From: Alphaproteobacteria bacterium
Lineage (GTDB): Bacteria; Pseudomonadota; Alphaproteobacteria; Micropepsales; Micropepsaceae
Direction: 5' to 3'
DNA length: 12,273 nt
NCBI GenBank assembly: GCA_028869355.1
Contig: JAGWSK010000489.1
Location: 1 to 12,273, forward strand
A program made the position numbers and the translations under genes. Of this stretch, positions 1 to 6,311 are shown piece after piece (position 1 is the first letter of the stretch; every line of letters starts with the position of its first letter). The notes below the pieces were generated by a model. The model worked only from the letters and a program-made list of their open reading frames with translations. It searched no databases and was not told the DNA's origin.

Positions 1-1106
1 CCGGGCCCGCGATAGGTGCCGGAAGGAACCTTGTTGCTGAGAAGTGCGTGCGAGCGGACGTCGATATTGGGAATGCGATAGGCGCCGGAAAGGAACTGCG
101 CCGCATTGCGAACCGGCGTCATGCCGTTCGGCCGCACATAGGCGCCAATATCGGCATAAATCTCCCCACGCAAGCCGGCAATCGCGCCGCTCTCGTCCAG
201 TGCGAGTTCGAGCTCGCATTCGGTCTCGCGCGAATGGGCAATCGAAAGGAAATGTTCGCGCCGGTCTTCGGTCCATTTGACCGGATGGCGGAATTTGCGG
301 GCGGCAAAAGCCACCAGATAGTCTTCGGGATAGAACTCCCCGCGCGCGCCAAATCCTCCGCCGACGTCGTATTCGATGTAATCCACCTGCGTTTCGGCAA
401 GGCGCATCATCGCGGCAAGCGCCCGGCGGTTGAAAAACGGCAGTTTCGCCGCGCCCGAAACTGTCAGGCGTTGCGCCCCGTCATCCCATTCGGCGAGCAG
501 AGCGCGAGGCTCCATGGGCGCCGCCGTCATCCGCTGCACACTGAACGCTCCGCGCGTTATGCGGCCACCTGCGCGAAAAGCCGAAGCTGCATCGCCTTTT
601 TGCGCGGTGAAAGTACTTGCGCAGTTGCCGGTGCCTGCGAATAGCCGCACGTCGCCCGCGAGAGCCGTGTCGCGACTCAAAACCACGGGCAGCGGTTCGA
701 TTTCGAGCGCAGTCGCAGCCGCCGCGTCCTGCGCCCGCTCGGGGCTGTTGGCCAGCACCATCGCGACCGGTTCTCCGGCATAGCGCACGCGCTCACGCGC
801 GATCACCGGCTGGGCAAATGGCGCAATCGTCGGATTGGGCCGGCGGAATGGTATGACCGGAATTGCGTCGCCGAGATCCTCCCCGGTGATCACCGCATGA
901 ATGCCGCCCACTTCCCGGCAAGGCGATGTATCGATCGCAATAATCCGGCCGTGAGCGATGGGACTGCGCACGATCGCAGCGTGCCATTGTTCGGGCCGGT
1001 TGAGATCATCGGTAAATCGTCCGTACCCGCGCAGGAATCGTTCATCTTCCACGCGTTCGACCGGGTGACCGATATAGGTGTTGGTTAACTTCACAGCTGC
1101 TTTCAT
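1..1106 (-). CDS. Xanthine dehydrogenase / CO dehydrogenase-type molybdopterin-binding large subunit (N-terminal part; cut by window start)
   Basis: Seen: an open frame of 368 codons with no stop, starting at ATG 1104-1106 and running off the left edge. The N-terminus has YIGHPVERVEDERFLRGYGRF, the usual opening of this family. Residues around 195-260 carry APMEPRALLAEWD and then VGGGFGARGEFYPED, the Moco-contacting glycine loop, followed by RHPVKWTEDRREHF. The visible end reads GTYRGP, at the position where form I CO dehydrogenases have the AYxCSFR active-site loop and related enzymes have AYRGAG. Known: the large subunit binds the molybdopterin cofactor and hydroxylates substrates such as aldehydes, purines or aromatic heterocycles, together with FAD and 2Fe-2S subunits. 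Inferred: not a form I CO dehydrogenase, and the substrate is unknown. The family is usually about 750-800 aa, so about half is visible. No iron-sulfur or FAD subunit gene lies upstream; partners could lie beyond the window. The Shine-Dalgarno is weak, but an in-frame TGA at 1116-1118 fixes the start within 10 nt. Confidence 0.9.
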   Translation of the reverse strand, partial: MKAAVKLTNTYIGHPVERVEDERFLRGYGRFTDDLNRPEQWHAAIVRSPIAHGRIIAIDTSPCREVGGIHAVITGEDLGDAIPVIPFRRPNPTIAPFAQPVIARERVRYAGEPVAMVLANSPERAQDAAAATALEIEPLPVVLSRDTALAGDVRLFAGTGNCASTFTAQKGDAASAFRAGGRITRGAFSVQRMTAAPMEPRALLAEWDDGAQRLTVSGAAKLPFFNRRALAAMMRLAETQVDYIEYDVGGGFGARGEFYPEDYLVAFAARKFRHPVKWTEDRREHFLSIAHSRETECELELALDESGAIAGLRGEIYADIGAYVRPNGMTPVRNAAQFLSGAYRIPNIDVRSHALLSNKVPSGTYRGP

Positions 1107-1164
1107 AGCAGGTGATCAGCCATGCGCAGAGAGAAGAAATCCGGGCGCTGCACAGTTCATATGC

Positions 1165-1198
1165 GAGCACAAAGGTGGCCGGGCTGATGCCGGCTACC
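1165..1198 (-). terminator. Candidate intrinsic terminator downstream of the DUF6134-like gene
   Basis: A 9-bp stem (1174-1182 with 1190-1198, one G-U pair) and a 7-nt loop are followed on the minus strand by a weak T-rich stretch, TTTGTGCTC. It lies 34 nt past the stop codon of the exported protein gene and separates it from the molybdopterin-subunit gene. The short U-tract makes efficiency uncertain. Confidence 0.5.
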
Positions 1199-1231
1199 CT
1201 TGTCGTTTGCGGATAGGGTGTTTGACTTACG

Positions 1232-1966
1232 TCAGGGAGTTGCTGCAGGAGCGCCGGCTGCCGCGACCTGAGGATTGACCGGTGTCTTTGAGTTAAGTGT
1301 GAAGGTCACCGTCCCATCCTTGTCGACCTTGTCGAACTTGACTGCCGTCCCCGTATTGTCGAACCAGACCTGATATTTCTCGTTCTGGCCGGTGAGATCG
1401 ATATCGTACTGCTTTGCCGCGACCTGCATGCCGCCGACCTCAACCATGGTCTCCTGTGCGGGGCTGATCTGCATATTGGTGACCGCGCCGTCGTCGGCGG
1501 TGATGATCATTTCCCCATTCATAAGCCTGGGCGACCACGGATTGGCCACGCGCACCGTCGCCGGCGCCTCTTTGCTGCCCTCAGGCGTGGTGACCTGGAA
1601 GTGATCGCCGTTGGCAACGCCATCTACTTCAACAGGCTTGCCGTTGGTATTCGTCGAAGAGTGGAGATACACGAGACGATCACCTTGCCATCTTTCCACG
1701 CGCTGTGCGGATTGATGGTAAGCGCTGATGCCGAGAAAACCGACCTTGATGTTCAGCTTTGTCGTGACGGTCGTGTCCGGGCCCTGAGTGTCGACGACGT
1801 TCGTATAGCTGCCGACATTTCCGTATTTGGAATGATGGACCTGGTAATCGAGCTGGAAGGCATCGGCGAAAGCGGGGCCGGCGCCCAGCACAACGCCTGC
1901 GATCGCTGCACATGCCAGCAGCAAGCTTTTCGTCGAAGCGGATTTGGTTTCGCTTTTCAGGCGCAT
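1232..1966 (-). CDS. Exported protein, DUF6134/DUF3108-like
   Basis: Seen: 244 aa starting at ATG 1964-1966, with AAGGAG 9 nt upstream in the minus-strand mRNA. The N-terminus is a classical signal peptide: basic residues, then SLLLACAAIAGVVLGAGPAFA with cleavage likely after AFA near residue 35. The mature part is rich in beta-type strands and Thr/Val, with FQLDYQVHHSKYGNVGSY near its start and NEKYQVWFDNTGTAVKFD near its end; the tail is Ala/Pro-rich. No cysteine is left after the signal peptide and no catalytic motif is evident. Known: short exported alphaproteobacterial proteins with a 'YxVxxxGxxVG' opening are grouped under DUF6134 or DUF3108 and have no established function. The family assignment is from memory of sequence style and needs a profile search. 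It is flanked by terminator-like hairpins on both sides, so it is probably monocistronic. Confidence 0.75.
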   Translation of the reverse strand: MRLKSETKSASTKSLLLACAAIAGVVLGAGPAFADAFQLDYQVHHSKYGNVGSYTNVVDTQGPDTTVTTKLNIKVGFLGISAYHQSAQRVERWQGDRLVYLHSSTNTNGKPVEVDGVANGDHFQVTTPEGSKEAPATVRVANPWSPRLMNGEMIITADDGAVTNMQISPAQETMVEVGGMQVAAKQYDIDLTGQNEKYQVWFDNTGTAVKFDKVDKDGTVTFTLNSKTPVNPQVAAAGAPAATP

Positions 1967-1991
1967 GAGTTCGTCTCCTTGCGTCCTCTCC

Positions 1992-2026
1992 CGGGGCGAT
2001 AACTTGACGCCCCGCGAGCCGGTTCC
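1992..2026 (-). promoter_or_regulatory. Upstream region of the DUF6134-like gene: possible EcfG-type promoter overlapping an inverted repeat
   Basis: On the minus strand GGAAC (2026-2022) is followed after 17 nt by AGTT (2004-2001), ending 35 nt before the start codon at 1966. Alphaproteobacterial general-stress (EcfG) promoters have GGAAC-N16/17-CGTT, so this is a 3/4 match at -10. The -10 area lies in the loop of a perfect 7-bp inverted repeat (1992-1998 with 2008-2014, CGGGGCG/CGCCCCG), which could be an operator or an mRNA hairpin. This is a suggestion only; short motifs of this kind occur by chance. Confidence 0.25.
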
Positions 2027-2052
2027 TTGGGCCCCGGTGCCAGGTGCGCGAG

Positions 2053-2084
2053 AAAAAGCCGCCGCGCGATTTGCGCGGCGGCTT
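2053..2084 (-). terminator. Strong intrinsic terminator of the DUF1328 gene
   Basis: A GC-rich perfect stem (2058-2067 paired with 2073-2082, extendable by two A-T pairs) with loop GATTT is followed on the minus strand by TTTTTCTC (revcomp of 2050-2057). It sits 28 nt after the stop of the small membrane protein gene and has the correct polarity for it. Confidence 0.85.
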
Positions 2085-2111
2085 CACCGGCGCAGTGACG
2101 CGCCGTAACTG

Positions 2112-2288
2112 CTAAGGTACCGGTCCCCGGCCGCGGCCAAAGCTCATCAGGAGCATGACCACGAAAATGACCAGGAAGACGAAGAACAGAATCTTCGCGA
2201 TCCCGATCGCAGCTCCCGCAATGCCGGTAAAGCCGAACAGTGCGGCGATGAGACCGAGGATCAGGAAGGTGATTGCCCATCCTAGCAT
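2112..2288 (-). CDS. DUF1328 small inner-membrane protein (YtjA-like)
   Basis: Seen: 58 aa beginning MLGWAITFLILGLIAALFGF, then TGIAGAAIGIAKILFFVFLVIFVVMLL, and ending in a short basic tail SFGRGRGPVP. Two hydrophobic segments (about residues 4-20 and 28-48) joined by a Gly/Ala turn match the DUF1328 family (usually 50-60 aa). The ATG at 2286-2288 is chosen over an upstream in-frame ATG because the family begins MLxWA and because a GGGAGA Shine-Dalgarno lies 6-7 nt before it. Known: DUF1328 proteins are of unknown function and are often linked to stress or stationary phase. It is monocistronic, divergent from the hydrolase gene at 2379 across a 90-bp gap with no promoter I could recognise with confidence, and ends at a strong terminator. 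Confidence 0.9.
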   Translation of the reverse strand: MLGWAITFLILGLIAALFGFTGIAGAAIGIAKILFFVFLVIFVVMLLMSFGRGRGPVP

Positions 2289-2378
2289 GGGTGGTCTCCC
2301 GTCTTGGGTTCTCCATGCCACAACGCTCTGGAACCCGCGGCGTTGCCCGAATTTTGTCATAACAGCAAAGGCTGCGGC

Positions 2379-3275
2379 ATGGCTGAACTAAACCGGCTGT
2401 TGAATAACAATTTTGATGCGCCTTATGGCCGCGCGATCGCCGTCAGTCCTTTGATCCGCCGCCTGCTGGCGCCAAATCCGGGGCCGTTCACATTCCGGGG
2501 CACGAGCGCGGCCATTATTGGTCACGGCAACGTTGCTATCATTGATCCGGGACCGGATGATCCGCGGCACCTGGAAGCCCTCCGGCGGGCTCTGGACGGG
2601 TCGAGCCTGAGCCACATTCTGGTCACTCACACGCATCGTGATCATTCGCCCGCAGCAAGATTCCTGAAACAGTGGACCGGCGCGCCGATTTGCGGATTTG
2701 GTCCGCATCCGGTTCAGTCGGAGGCTGCAGTGGAGGAAGGACCGGACCTGGAATTTGTGCCCGATATCGTGCTGCGCGATGCGGACAGCATCACCGGCGA
2801 CGGTTTCACCCTGGAATGCGTGCATACCCCGGGCCACACACCCAACCATATTTGCTACGCGCTGCGCGAGGAAGACGCGCTGTTCAGCGGCGACCATGTC
2901 ATGGGTTGGTCGACCACCGTCGTCGCGCCGCCCGACGGCGACATGACAGACTATTTCGCGAGTCTTGAAAAACTTCAGGCGCGGGATGACCGCATTTACT
3001 GGCCGGCGCACGGGGGCGCGATTTCAAATCCGCAAGAATTTGTTTCCGCCCTGTTGCAGCACCGTCTGACGCGGGAAGCAGAAATTTTGGCGACGGTGCA
3101 AGCCGGAGTGACCAGGATTCCGCAGATCGTGCAATCGGTCTATCGCGGACTGGACGGCCGCTTGCACCATGCAGCGGCGCTGAACGTGCTGGCGCACCTT
3201 AACAAGTTGATCCGCGAGCGAAAGGTGCGTGCAGAGGGGGACGGAATGGCTGCGTGTTACCGCGCGGTTGGATAA
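2379..3275 (+). CDS. MBL-fold metallo-hydrolase, LACTB2-like (possible endoribonuclease)
   Basis: Seen: 298 aa from ATG 2379, preceded by AAAGG; an in-frame ATG at 2304 is further upstream but adds unrelated sequence. The metallo-beta-lactamase metal site is complete: H84-x-H86-x-D88-H89 in THTHRDHS, H153 in HTPGHTPNH, D172 in FSGDHVMGW and H211 in WPAHGG. The C-terminal part (about 225-285, HRLTREAEILATV through the helix ending LNKLIRERKV) resembles the winged-helix domain of the LACTB2 group. Known: human LACTB2 is a mitochondrial single-strand endoribonuclease, while bacterial relatives are mostly annotated only as MBL-fold hydrolases. Inferred: a soluble cytoplasmic di-zinc hydrolase; RNA or thioester substrates are both possible. 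The stop codon TAA overlaps the U-tract of the pal terminator on the opposite strand. No partner genes lie on the same strand nearby. Confidence 0.9.
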   Translation: MAELNRLLNNNFDAPYGRAIAVSPLIRRLLAPNPGPFTFRGTSAAIIGHGNVAIIDPGPDDPRHLEALRRALDGSSLSHILVTHTHRDHSPAARFLKQWTGAPICGFGPHPVQSEAAVEEGPDLEFVPDIVLRDADSITGDGFTLECVHTPGHTPNHICYALREEDALFSGDHVMGWSTTVVAPPDGDMTDYFASLEKLQARDDRIYWPAHGGAISNPQEFVSALLQHRLTREAEILATVQAGVTRIPQIVQSVYRGLDGRLHHAAALNVLAHLNKLIRERKVRAEGDGMAACYRAVG

Positions 3276-3311
3276 AAAACGCCTTCCGCCGGCAGAATTC
3301 GGCGGAAGGCG
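3274..3311 (-). terminator. Intrinsic terminator of pal
   Basis: A perfect 12-bp stem (3280-3291 with 3300-3311, CGCCTTCCGCCG/CGGCGGAAGGCG) and an 8-nt loop, followed on the minus strand by six T residues (3279-3274). It begins 20 nt past the pal stop. On the plus strand no T-run follows the hairpin, so it is directional for pal. Its U-tract lies over the TAA of the convergent hydrolase gene. Confidence 0.9.
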
Positions 3312-3330
3312 CGAGAACGTCCGGCAAAAG

Positions 3331-3909
3331 TCAGCGCATGGCGACGCTGTTGGTGTTTTCTCCGGATATCGCCGATACGGCACGGCGATTCATGGCCCAA
3401 CAGGGTTCCGTCGACTCAGAGCAGATCGGGCGCTCCTTGCCATAGGAAATGGTGGTGACGCGGGCCGGCGCTACTCCGAGACTCACAAGATAGTCGCGGG
3501 CGGAAGCCGCACGGCGCGCGCCGAGCGCGAGATTGTATTCGCGTGTTCCGCGCTCATCCGCATTGCCCTGAACCTGCAAGGTCACACTGCGGTAGCGTTC
3601 CAGCCATGCCGCCTGCTTCTGCAGTACGGCCCGGGCAGTATCATCGAGATTCGATGAGTCGAACGAGTAATAGACGGTGTCTCCAACATTCACCTGGAAG
3701 TCCTTGAGGCTTCCGGGAACGATGGCTGGCCGTGCCGGATATGCGACCTGGGCCGGTGCGGTGCGCGCCGGCGGCGGTGCGGCTGTTGCGGCCCGGACCG
3801 GCTCGGCAGCGGCCATGGCCGGCGGGGGTGTGGGTTTGGACGCGCAGGCCGCGATCAGGACGACCGCGAGGCTAATGACTGATGAACCAAGAATAGAGGT
3901 TTTGCGCAT
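3331..3909 (-). CDS. pal: Peptidoglycan-associated outer-membrane lipoprotein Pal
   Basis: Seen: 192 aa from ATG 3907-3909 with AGGGG about 8 nt upstream; an upstream in-frame start at 3966 would bury the signal. Residues 1-21 are a lipoprotein signal with lipobox I-A-A-C22; Ala follows the cysteine, consistent with outer-membrane sorting. Residues 25-65 are an Ala/Pro-rich linker. The OmpA-like domain (about 72-185) contains VNVGDTVYYSFDSSNLD, GNADERGTREYNLALGARRA and ISYGKERPICSESTEPCW. Known: Pal anchors the outer membrane to peptidoglycan through diaminopimelate contacts and works with Tol proteins in envelope constriction at division. The motif is GNADERGT where most Pal proteins have GHADERGT. 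It is usually found next to tolB and ybgF, but none is here, so it may be relocated or a second Pal/OmpA lipoprotein. It is divergent from the regulator gene across about 260 bp and ends at its own terminator. Confidence 0.92.
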   Translation of the reverse strand: MRKTSILGSSVISLAVVLIAACASKPTPPPAMAAAEPVRAATAAPPPARTAPAQVAYPARPAIVPGSLKDFQVNVGDTVYYSFDSSNLDDTARAVLQKQAAWLERYRSVTLQVQGNADERGTREYNLALGARRAASARDYLVSLGVAPARVTTISYGKERPICSESTEPCWAMNRRAVSAISGENTNSVAMR

Positions 3910-4100
3910 TTGAATTGCCCCTGAAGCTTCAGTTATGCTTGATTCCAGCGAATGGACAACGGTCACCTGTTACATTGCCCCGAAGGCGAGAACTTGTTCG
4001 GGAAGCGGCTGCGGCCGATGAAGCAATGCCGGGGAGGCGCTTCTGTTCTGCAACCGCTGCCCGAACGCGCAGGACCATAGAGCAGGCCGTCATGCTGCAC

Positions 4101-4116
4101 TGTGACAGCAGTCACA
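4101..4116. promoter_or_regulatory. Perfect CRP-type operator upstream of the Crp/Fnr-family gene
   Basis: TGTGACAGCAGTCACA is TGTGA-N6-TCACA, identical to the E. coli CRP half-site consensus, and 8 bp on each side of the centre are nearly fully palindromic. It is centred 64 bp before ATG 4173 and about 200 bp before the divergent pal start. The protein encoded downstream has the CRP-type recognition residues R-E-T-x-x-R, so autoregulation is a natural inference. I could not place convincing -35/-10 boxes; TTGAAA at 4120-4125 is the only -35-like hexamer and lacks a good -10 partner. The remaining stretch between pal and the regulator (3910-4100) shows only a weak 6-bp hairpin, 3979-3984 with 3997-4002. 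Confidence 0.65.
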
Positions 4117-4172
4117 TCCTTGAAAAATTTTTCCGCTGGAAAAGAGTGAAATACCGGGATTAATTGATTGAA

Positions 4173-4949
4173 ATGTCCGTGATCCTGACTACCCCGGCGA
4201 AGAAGCGTTCCACGAGGACGGCTCCAGAAATCCGTGCACGGAGCTTTGACCGGGTCACCGACCGGCCGTCGCAAATCGAAAATCTGCTGTCGCAGAAGGA
4301 GCAGGACCGGCTGCGGGAGATCGCGACCGTGCTGGAGTACCGGCGCGGAGGGTTGACGATATTTTCCGAGGGCGAAGACGCGCATTTCGTCTACGCCATC
4401 GATGAAGGCGTGATCCGCATCAGCCGTCACGCCGAGAACGGTCAGCGCCAAATCCTGGCATTCATGGTTCCGGGAGACCTGTTCGGGCTTCCGGACGGCG
4501 GCATGCATGTCAACACCGCGGAGACGGTATCCGCCGTGCGGTTGTACCGCTTTCCCTGGCAGCAGCTCGTCCGCATGATGATGGAAGAGCCCCAGCTGCA
4601 ACTCAATCTGCTGGTGCGAGTCGCATATGATCTACGGCAGGCACAGCGTCAGATCATGATTTTGGGGCAGCAGAGCACGGATCAGCGCCTGGCTTTTCTG
4701 CTACTGGATTTCCTGCGTCATCCGGAATTTTACGACGAGCGTGACGGCCGGTTGCGGTTGCCGATCAACCGTTTTGATCTCGCGGATTATCTCGGAATCG
4801 CCCGCGAAACGGCTGTGCGAGCGATCGCAAAACTGGAACGCGATGGGCTGTTGCGCCGCATCGATTCCGAAACCATCCAGATTCTCGACGTCGCGGGTTT
4901 GCGCGCGATGCAGCTCGGGCGCCGCCGCCGGTCCGCAAGCACTGATTAG
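4173..4949 (+). CDS. Crp/Fnr-family transcriptional regulator, cysteine-free
   Basis: Seen: 258 aa with an N-terminal extension of about 35 residues, a cyclic-nucleotide-binding-type beta-roll (about 36-130), a long dimer helix (about 131-165) and a C-terminal winged helix (LPINRFDLADYLGIARETAVRAIAKLERDGLL, 197-227). There are no cysteines, so it cannot carry an FNR-type iron-sulfur cluster. The phosphate-binding cassette typical of cAMP-binding CRP (GE...RSA) is not visible in GDLFGLPDGGMHVNTAETVSAVRL. The recognition helix reads R211-E212-T213-A214-V215-R216, matching CRP Arg180/Glu181/Arg185, with Val in place of Gly (CRP) or Ser (FNR). Inferred: a FixK/Dnr-like regulator binding CRP-like sites; its ligand is unknown. 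ATG 4173 was chosen; a TTG at 4164 lies better behind the weak CGGGA and would add three residues. The stop overlaps that of the convergent VOC gene. Confidence 0.88.
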   Translation: MSVILTTPAKKRSTRTAPEIRARSFDRVTDRPSQIENLLSQKEQDRLREIATVLEYRRGGLTIFSEGEDAHFVYAIDEGVIRISRHAENGQRQILAFMVPGDLFGLPDGGMHVNTAETVSAVRLYRFPWQQLVRMMMEEPQLQLNLLVRVAYDLRQAQRQIMILGQQSTDQRLAFLLLDFLRHPEFYDERDGRLRLPINRFDLADYLGIARETAVRAIAKLERDGLLRRIDSETIQILDVAGLRAMQLGRRRRSASTD

Positions 4950-5335
4950 CTGGACGGGCCAGCGACGGTTCCTGTGGACCGGGTGGCGATTTGCCAAAGA
5001 TTGTTCCACCGATCGCGAATTGTGGCGCGGCGATCGCCGTAGGGCGTTGTGACCGGTTCCTCAACGACGGTCACACCGAGTCTGGCTGCTCGCCGGTAAC
5101 ATCGATCTACATCGGGGACATAGACGTAAAGAAACGCGTGCAAAAACTCGCGCGCTCCACCGCCGTTGCTGATCATCACCAGAGAGTCTCCGATCCTGAG
5201 CGTGGACGGCCTGTCCGCAAGGTATTCGCCCTCGGCGTCAAACACCTGTTTTATAAACTCGACCAGTCCTTCCACATCCGCGGTCACGATCCGCGGCACG
5301 ACCCGGGGCCATCCTTCGGGCCGGAATGGATCCAT
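4946..5335 (-). CDS. VOC (glyoxalase/bleomycin-resistance fold) family protein
   Basis: Seen: 129 aa from ATG 5333-5335, preceded by AGGAG at 7 nt spacing, which rules out the longer upstream in-frame start at 5644 that would run through the divergent gene. The sequence VVPRIVTADVEGLVEFIKQVFDAEGEY, RIGDSLVMISNGG, FLYVYVPDVDRCYRRAARLGVTVVEEPVTTPYGDRRATIRDRWNNLWQIAT follows the paired beta-alpha-beta-beta-beta layout of PhnB/YdcJ-like VOC proteins. Metal-ligand positions typical of glyoxalase I are not obvious, so no reaction can be assigned. Members are small cytoplasmic dimers with very diverse roles: dioxygenases, isomerases, drug binding. Its TAA (4946-4948) and the regulator's TAG (4947-4949) share bases, an end-to-end overlap. 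It is divergent from the exported-protein gene at 5400 with 64 bp between the starts. Confidence 0.85.
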   Translation of the reverse strand: MDPFRPEGWPRVVPRIVTADVEGLVEFIKQVFDAEGEYLADRPSTLRIGDSLVMISNGGGAREFLHAFLYVYVPDVDRCYRRAARLGVTVVEEPVTTPYGDRRATIRDRWNNLWQIATRSTGTVAGPSS

Positions 5336-5399
5336 GTTCCAACTCCTCGCGCCTGGCTCAACGAAGCAATATAGTCGTCTGAGGCCAAGGGAGGTACCG

Positions 5400-6257
5400 A
5401 TGCCGAGGACCGCTTGCATTGTGACGCTCGCCTGCATTGCCGCCGGTACAGGGATCGCGTTCGCGGCTGACGGAGCGGGCAATCCGAAAATTCCGGTCTT
5501 TGCCTTTACACCCAATACCGGATGGGTCATCGACCGTTCGTTCGGTGTCGATGACCTGCTTCCTCCTCCCGGGGGCGGACCAGGGCCGGTCACGTTTGAC
5601 AAGGCATACCCGTACCGGCCGAACATGCCCGGCAAGCAATCCACCTATCGGGTCGCCGATCTTTCCAATCCCATTCTGAAAGACTGGCTGAAGCCCTCGA
5701 TGAAACGTGCCAATGAGGCGGTGATCGCCGGAATGGTGCCTTTCCGGGCGCGTGAAAGATGCTGGCCCGTCGGCGTGCCGGGCTTCGATGCCTATTCCTG
5801 GGTCGAGCCGTTCTATTTCTACGAGCGTCCGAAGGAAATCGTGGTGATCAATCAGGGCGGCCCGGAGATACGCCACATTTACATGAATGTGCCGCACTCG
5901 AGGAACGTGAAACCATCCTGGTACGGAGAATCTGTCGGGCATTATGAGGGCGGCGACACGCTGGTCATCGATACGATCGGCCTCAATGACCGGACGTTTG
6001 TCGACAATTACCGCACACCGCATACAACGAAGATGCACGTGATCGAGCGGTGGAAAATCGCGCCGGATTTGAAGACGGTGGATGTTTCGATCTCAGTGGA
6101 CGATCCTGGGGCCTTTACGACAGCCTGGACGGCGGTGCAGCGCTGGCGCCGCGTGGAAGATGCACCGATTTTGCAGGTGCCATGCAACGAGAACAATGAC
6201 GACCACTTCTCTCAGGGCCTGGTGCCGCTTGCGCGCGCCGAGACACCCGACTTCTAA
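5400..6257 (+). CDS. Exported protein of unknown function
   Basis: Seen: 285 aa from ATG 5400 with GGGAGG 6-7 nt upstream; longer in-frame starts would overlap the divergent VOC gene. Residues 1-22 form a signal peptide (ACIVTLACIAAGTGIAFA, cleavage after AFA). The mature protein has PPPGGGPGPVTFDKAYPYRPN, aromatic stretches such as FDAYSWVEPFYFYERPKEIVVI, and a C-terminal region with IRHIYMNVPHSRNVKPSWYGESVGHYEGGDTLVIDTIGLNDRTFVD and TKMHVIERWKI. That last region resembles a widespread but uncharacterised group in soil Proteobacteria and Acidobacteria with the pattern 'HIY...P.WYG.S.GHWEGDTLVVDT.GFND.T..D'. I know no function for it. Two cysteines (in RERCWPVG and QVPCNEN) could form a periplasmic disulfide. 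It appears to be monocistronic; a hairpin follows the stop. Confidence 0.85.
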   Translation: MPRTACIVTLACIAAGTGIAFAADGAGNPKIPVFAFTPNTGWVIDRSFGVDDLLPPPGGGPGPVTFDKAYPYRPNMPGKQSTYRVADLSNPILKDWLKPSMKRANEAVIAGMVPFRARERCWPVGVPGFDAYSWVEPFYFYERPKEIVVINQGGPEIRHIYMNVPHSRNVKPSWYGESVGHYEGGDTLVIDTIGLNDRTFVDNYRTPHTTKMHVIERWKIAPDLKTVDVSISVDDPGAFTTAWTAVQRWRRVEDAPILQVPCNENNDDHFSQGLVPLARAETPDF

Positions 6258-6265
6258 AGTGGTGT

Positions 6266-6300
6266 GAATATGCGGCCGTCAATTTGGTGGCCGCATATTC
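6266..6300. terminator. Perfect 12-bp hairpin between convergent genes (terminator-like, no U-tract)
   Basis: GAATATGCGGCC (6266-6277) pairs perfectly with 6289-6300 across an 11-nt loop. It begins 9 nt after the stop of the exported protein gene and ends 12 nt before the end of the convergent repeat-protein gene. Neither strand has a T-run next to the stem, so it may act as a weak or factor-assisted bidirectional terminator or as an RNA 3'-end stabiliser. Confidence 0.55.
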
Positions 6301-6311
6301 GCTTTGAACGC

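Noticed and set aside
48..644. 198-codon plus-strand ORF opposite the molybdopterin subunit
   Set aside because: Shadow of the minus-strand gene, whose frame carries clear family motifs throughout.
540..660. Suspected frameshift or stop in the molybdopterin-subunit gene
   Set aside because: Codon-by-codon reading from 1106 to 3 gave one open frame with family motifs on both sides; nothing is broken.
2330..2344. GGAAC followed by CGTT near the hydrolase start as an EcfG promoter
   Set aside because: The spacing is only 6 nt, whereas 16-17 nt is required.
4078..4086. TAGAGCAGG matching the element's end near the CRP-type site (a similar 8-mer occurs inside the HAD gene near 11173)
   Set aside because: Only 8-9 matching bases and no further repeat sequence, so it is likely chance and not a solo terminal repeat.
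4161..4176. TTAATTGATTGAAATG as an FNR box
   Set aside because: Only one TTGAT half-site and no ATCAA at the right spacing; the regulator's helix is also CRP-like.
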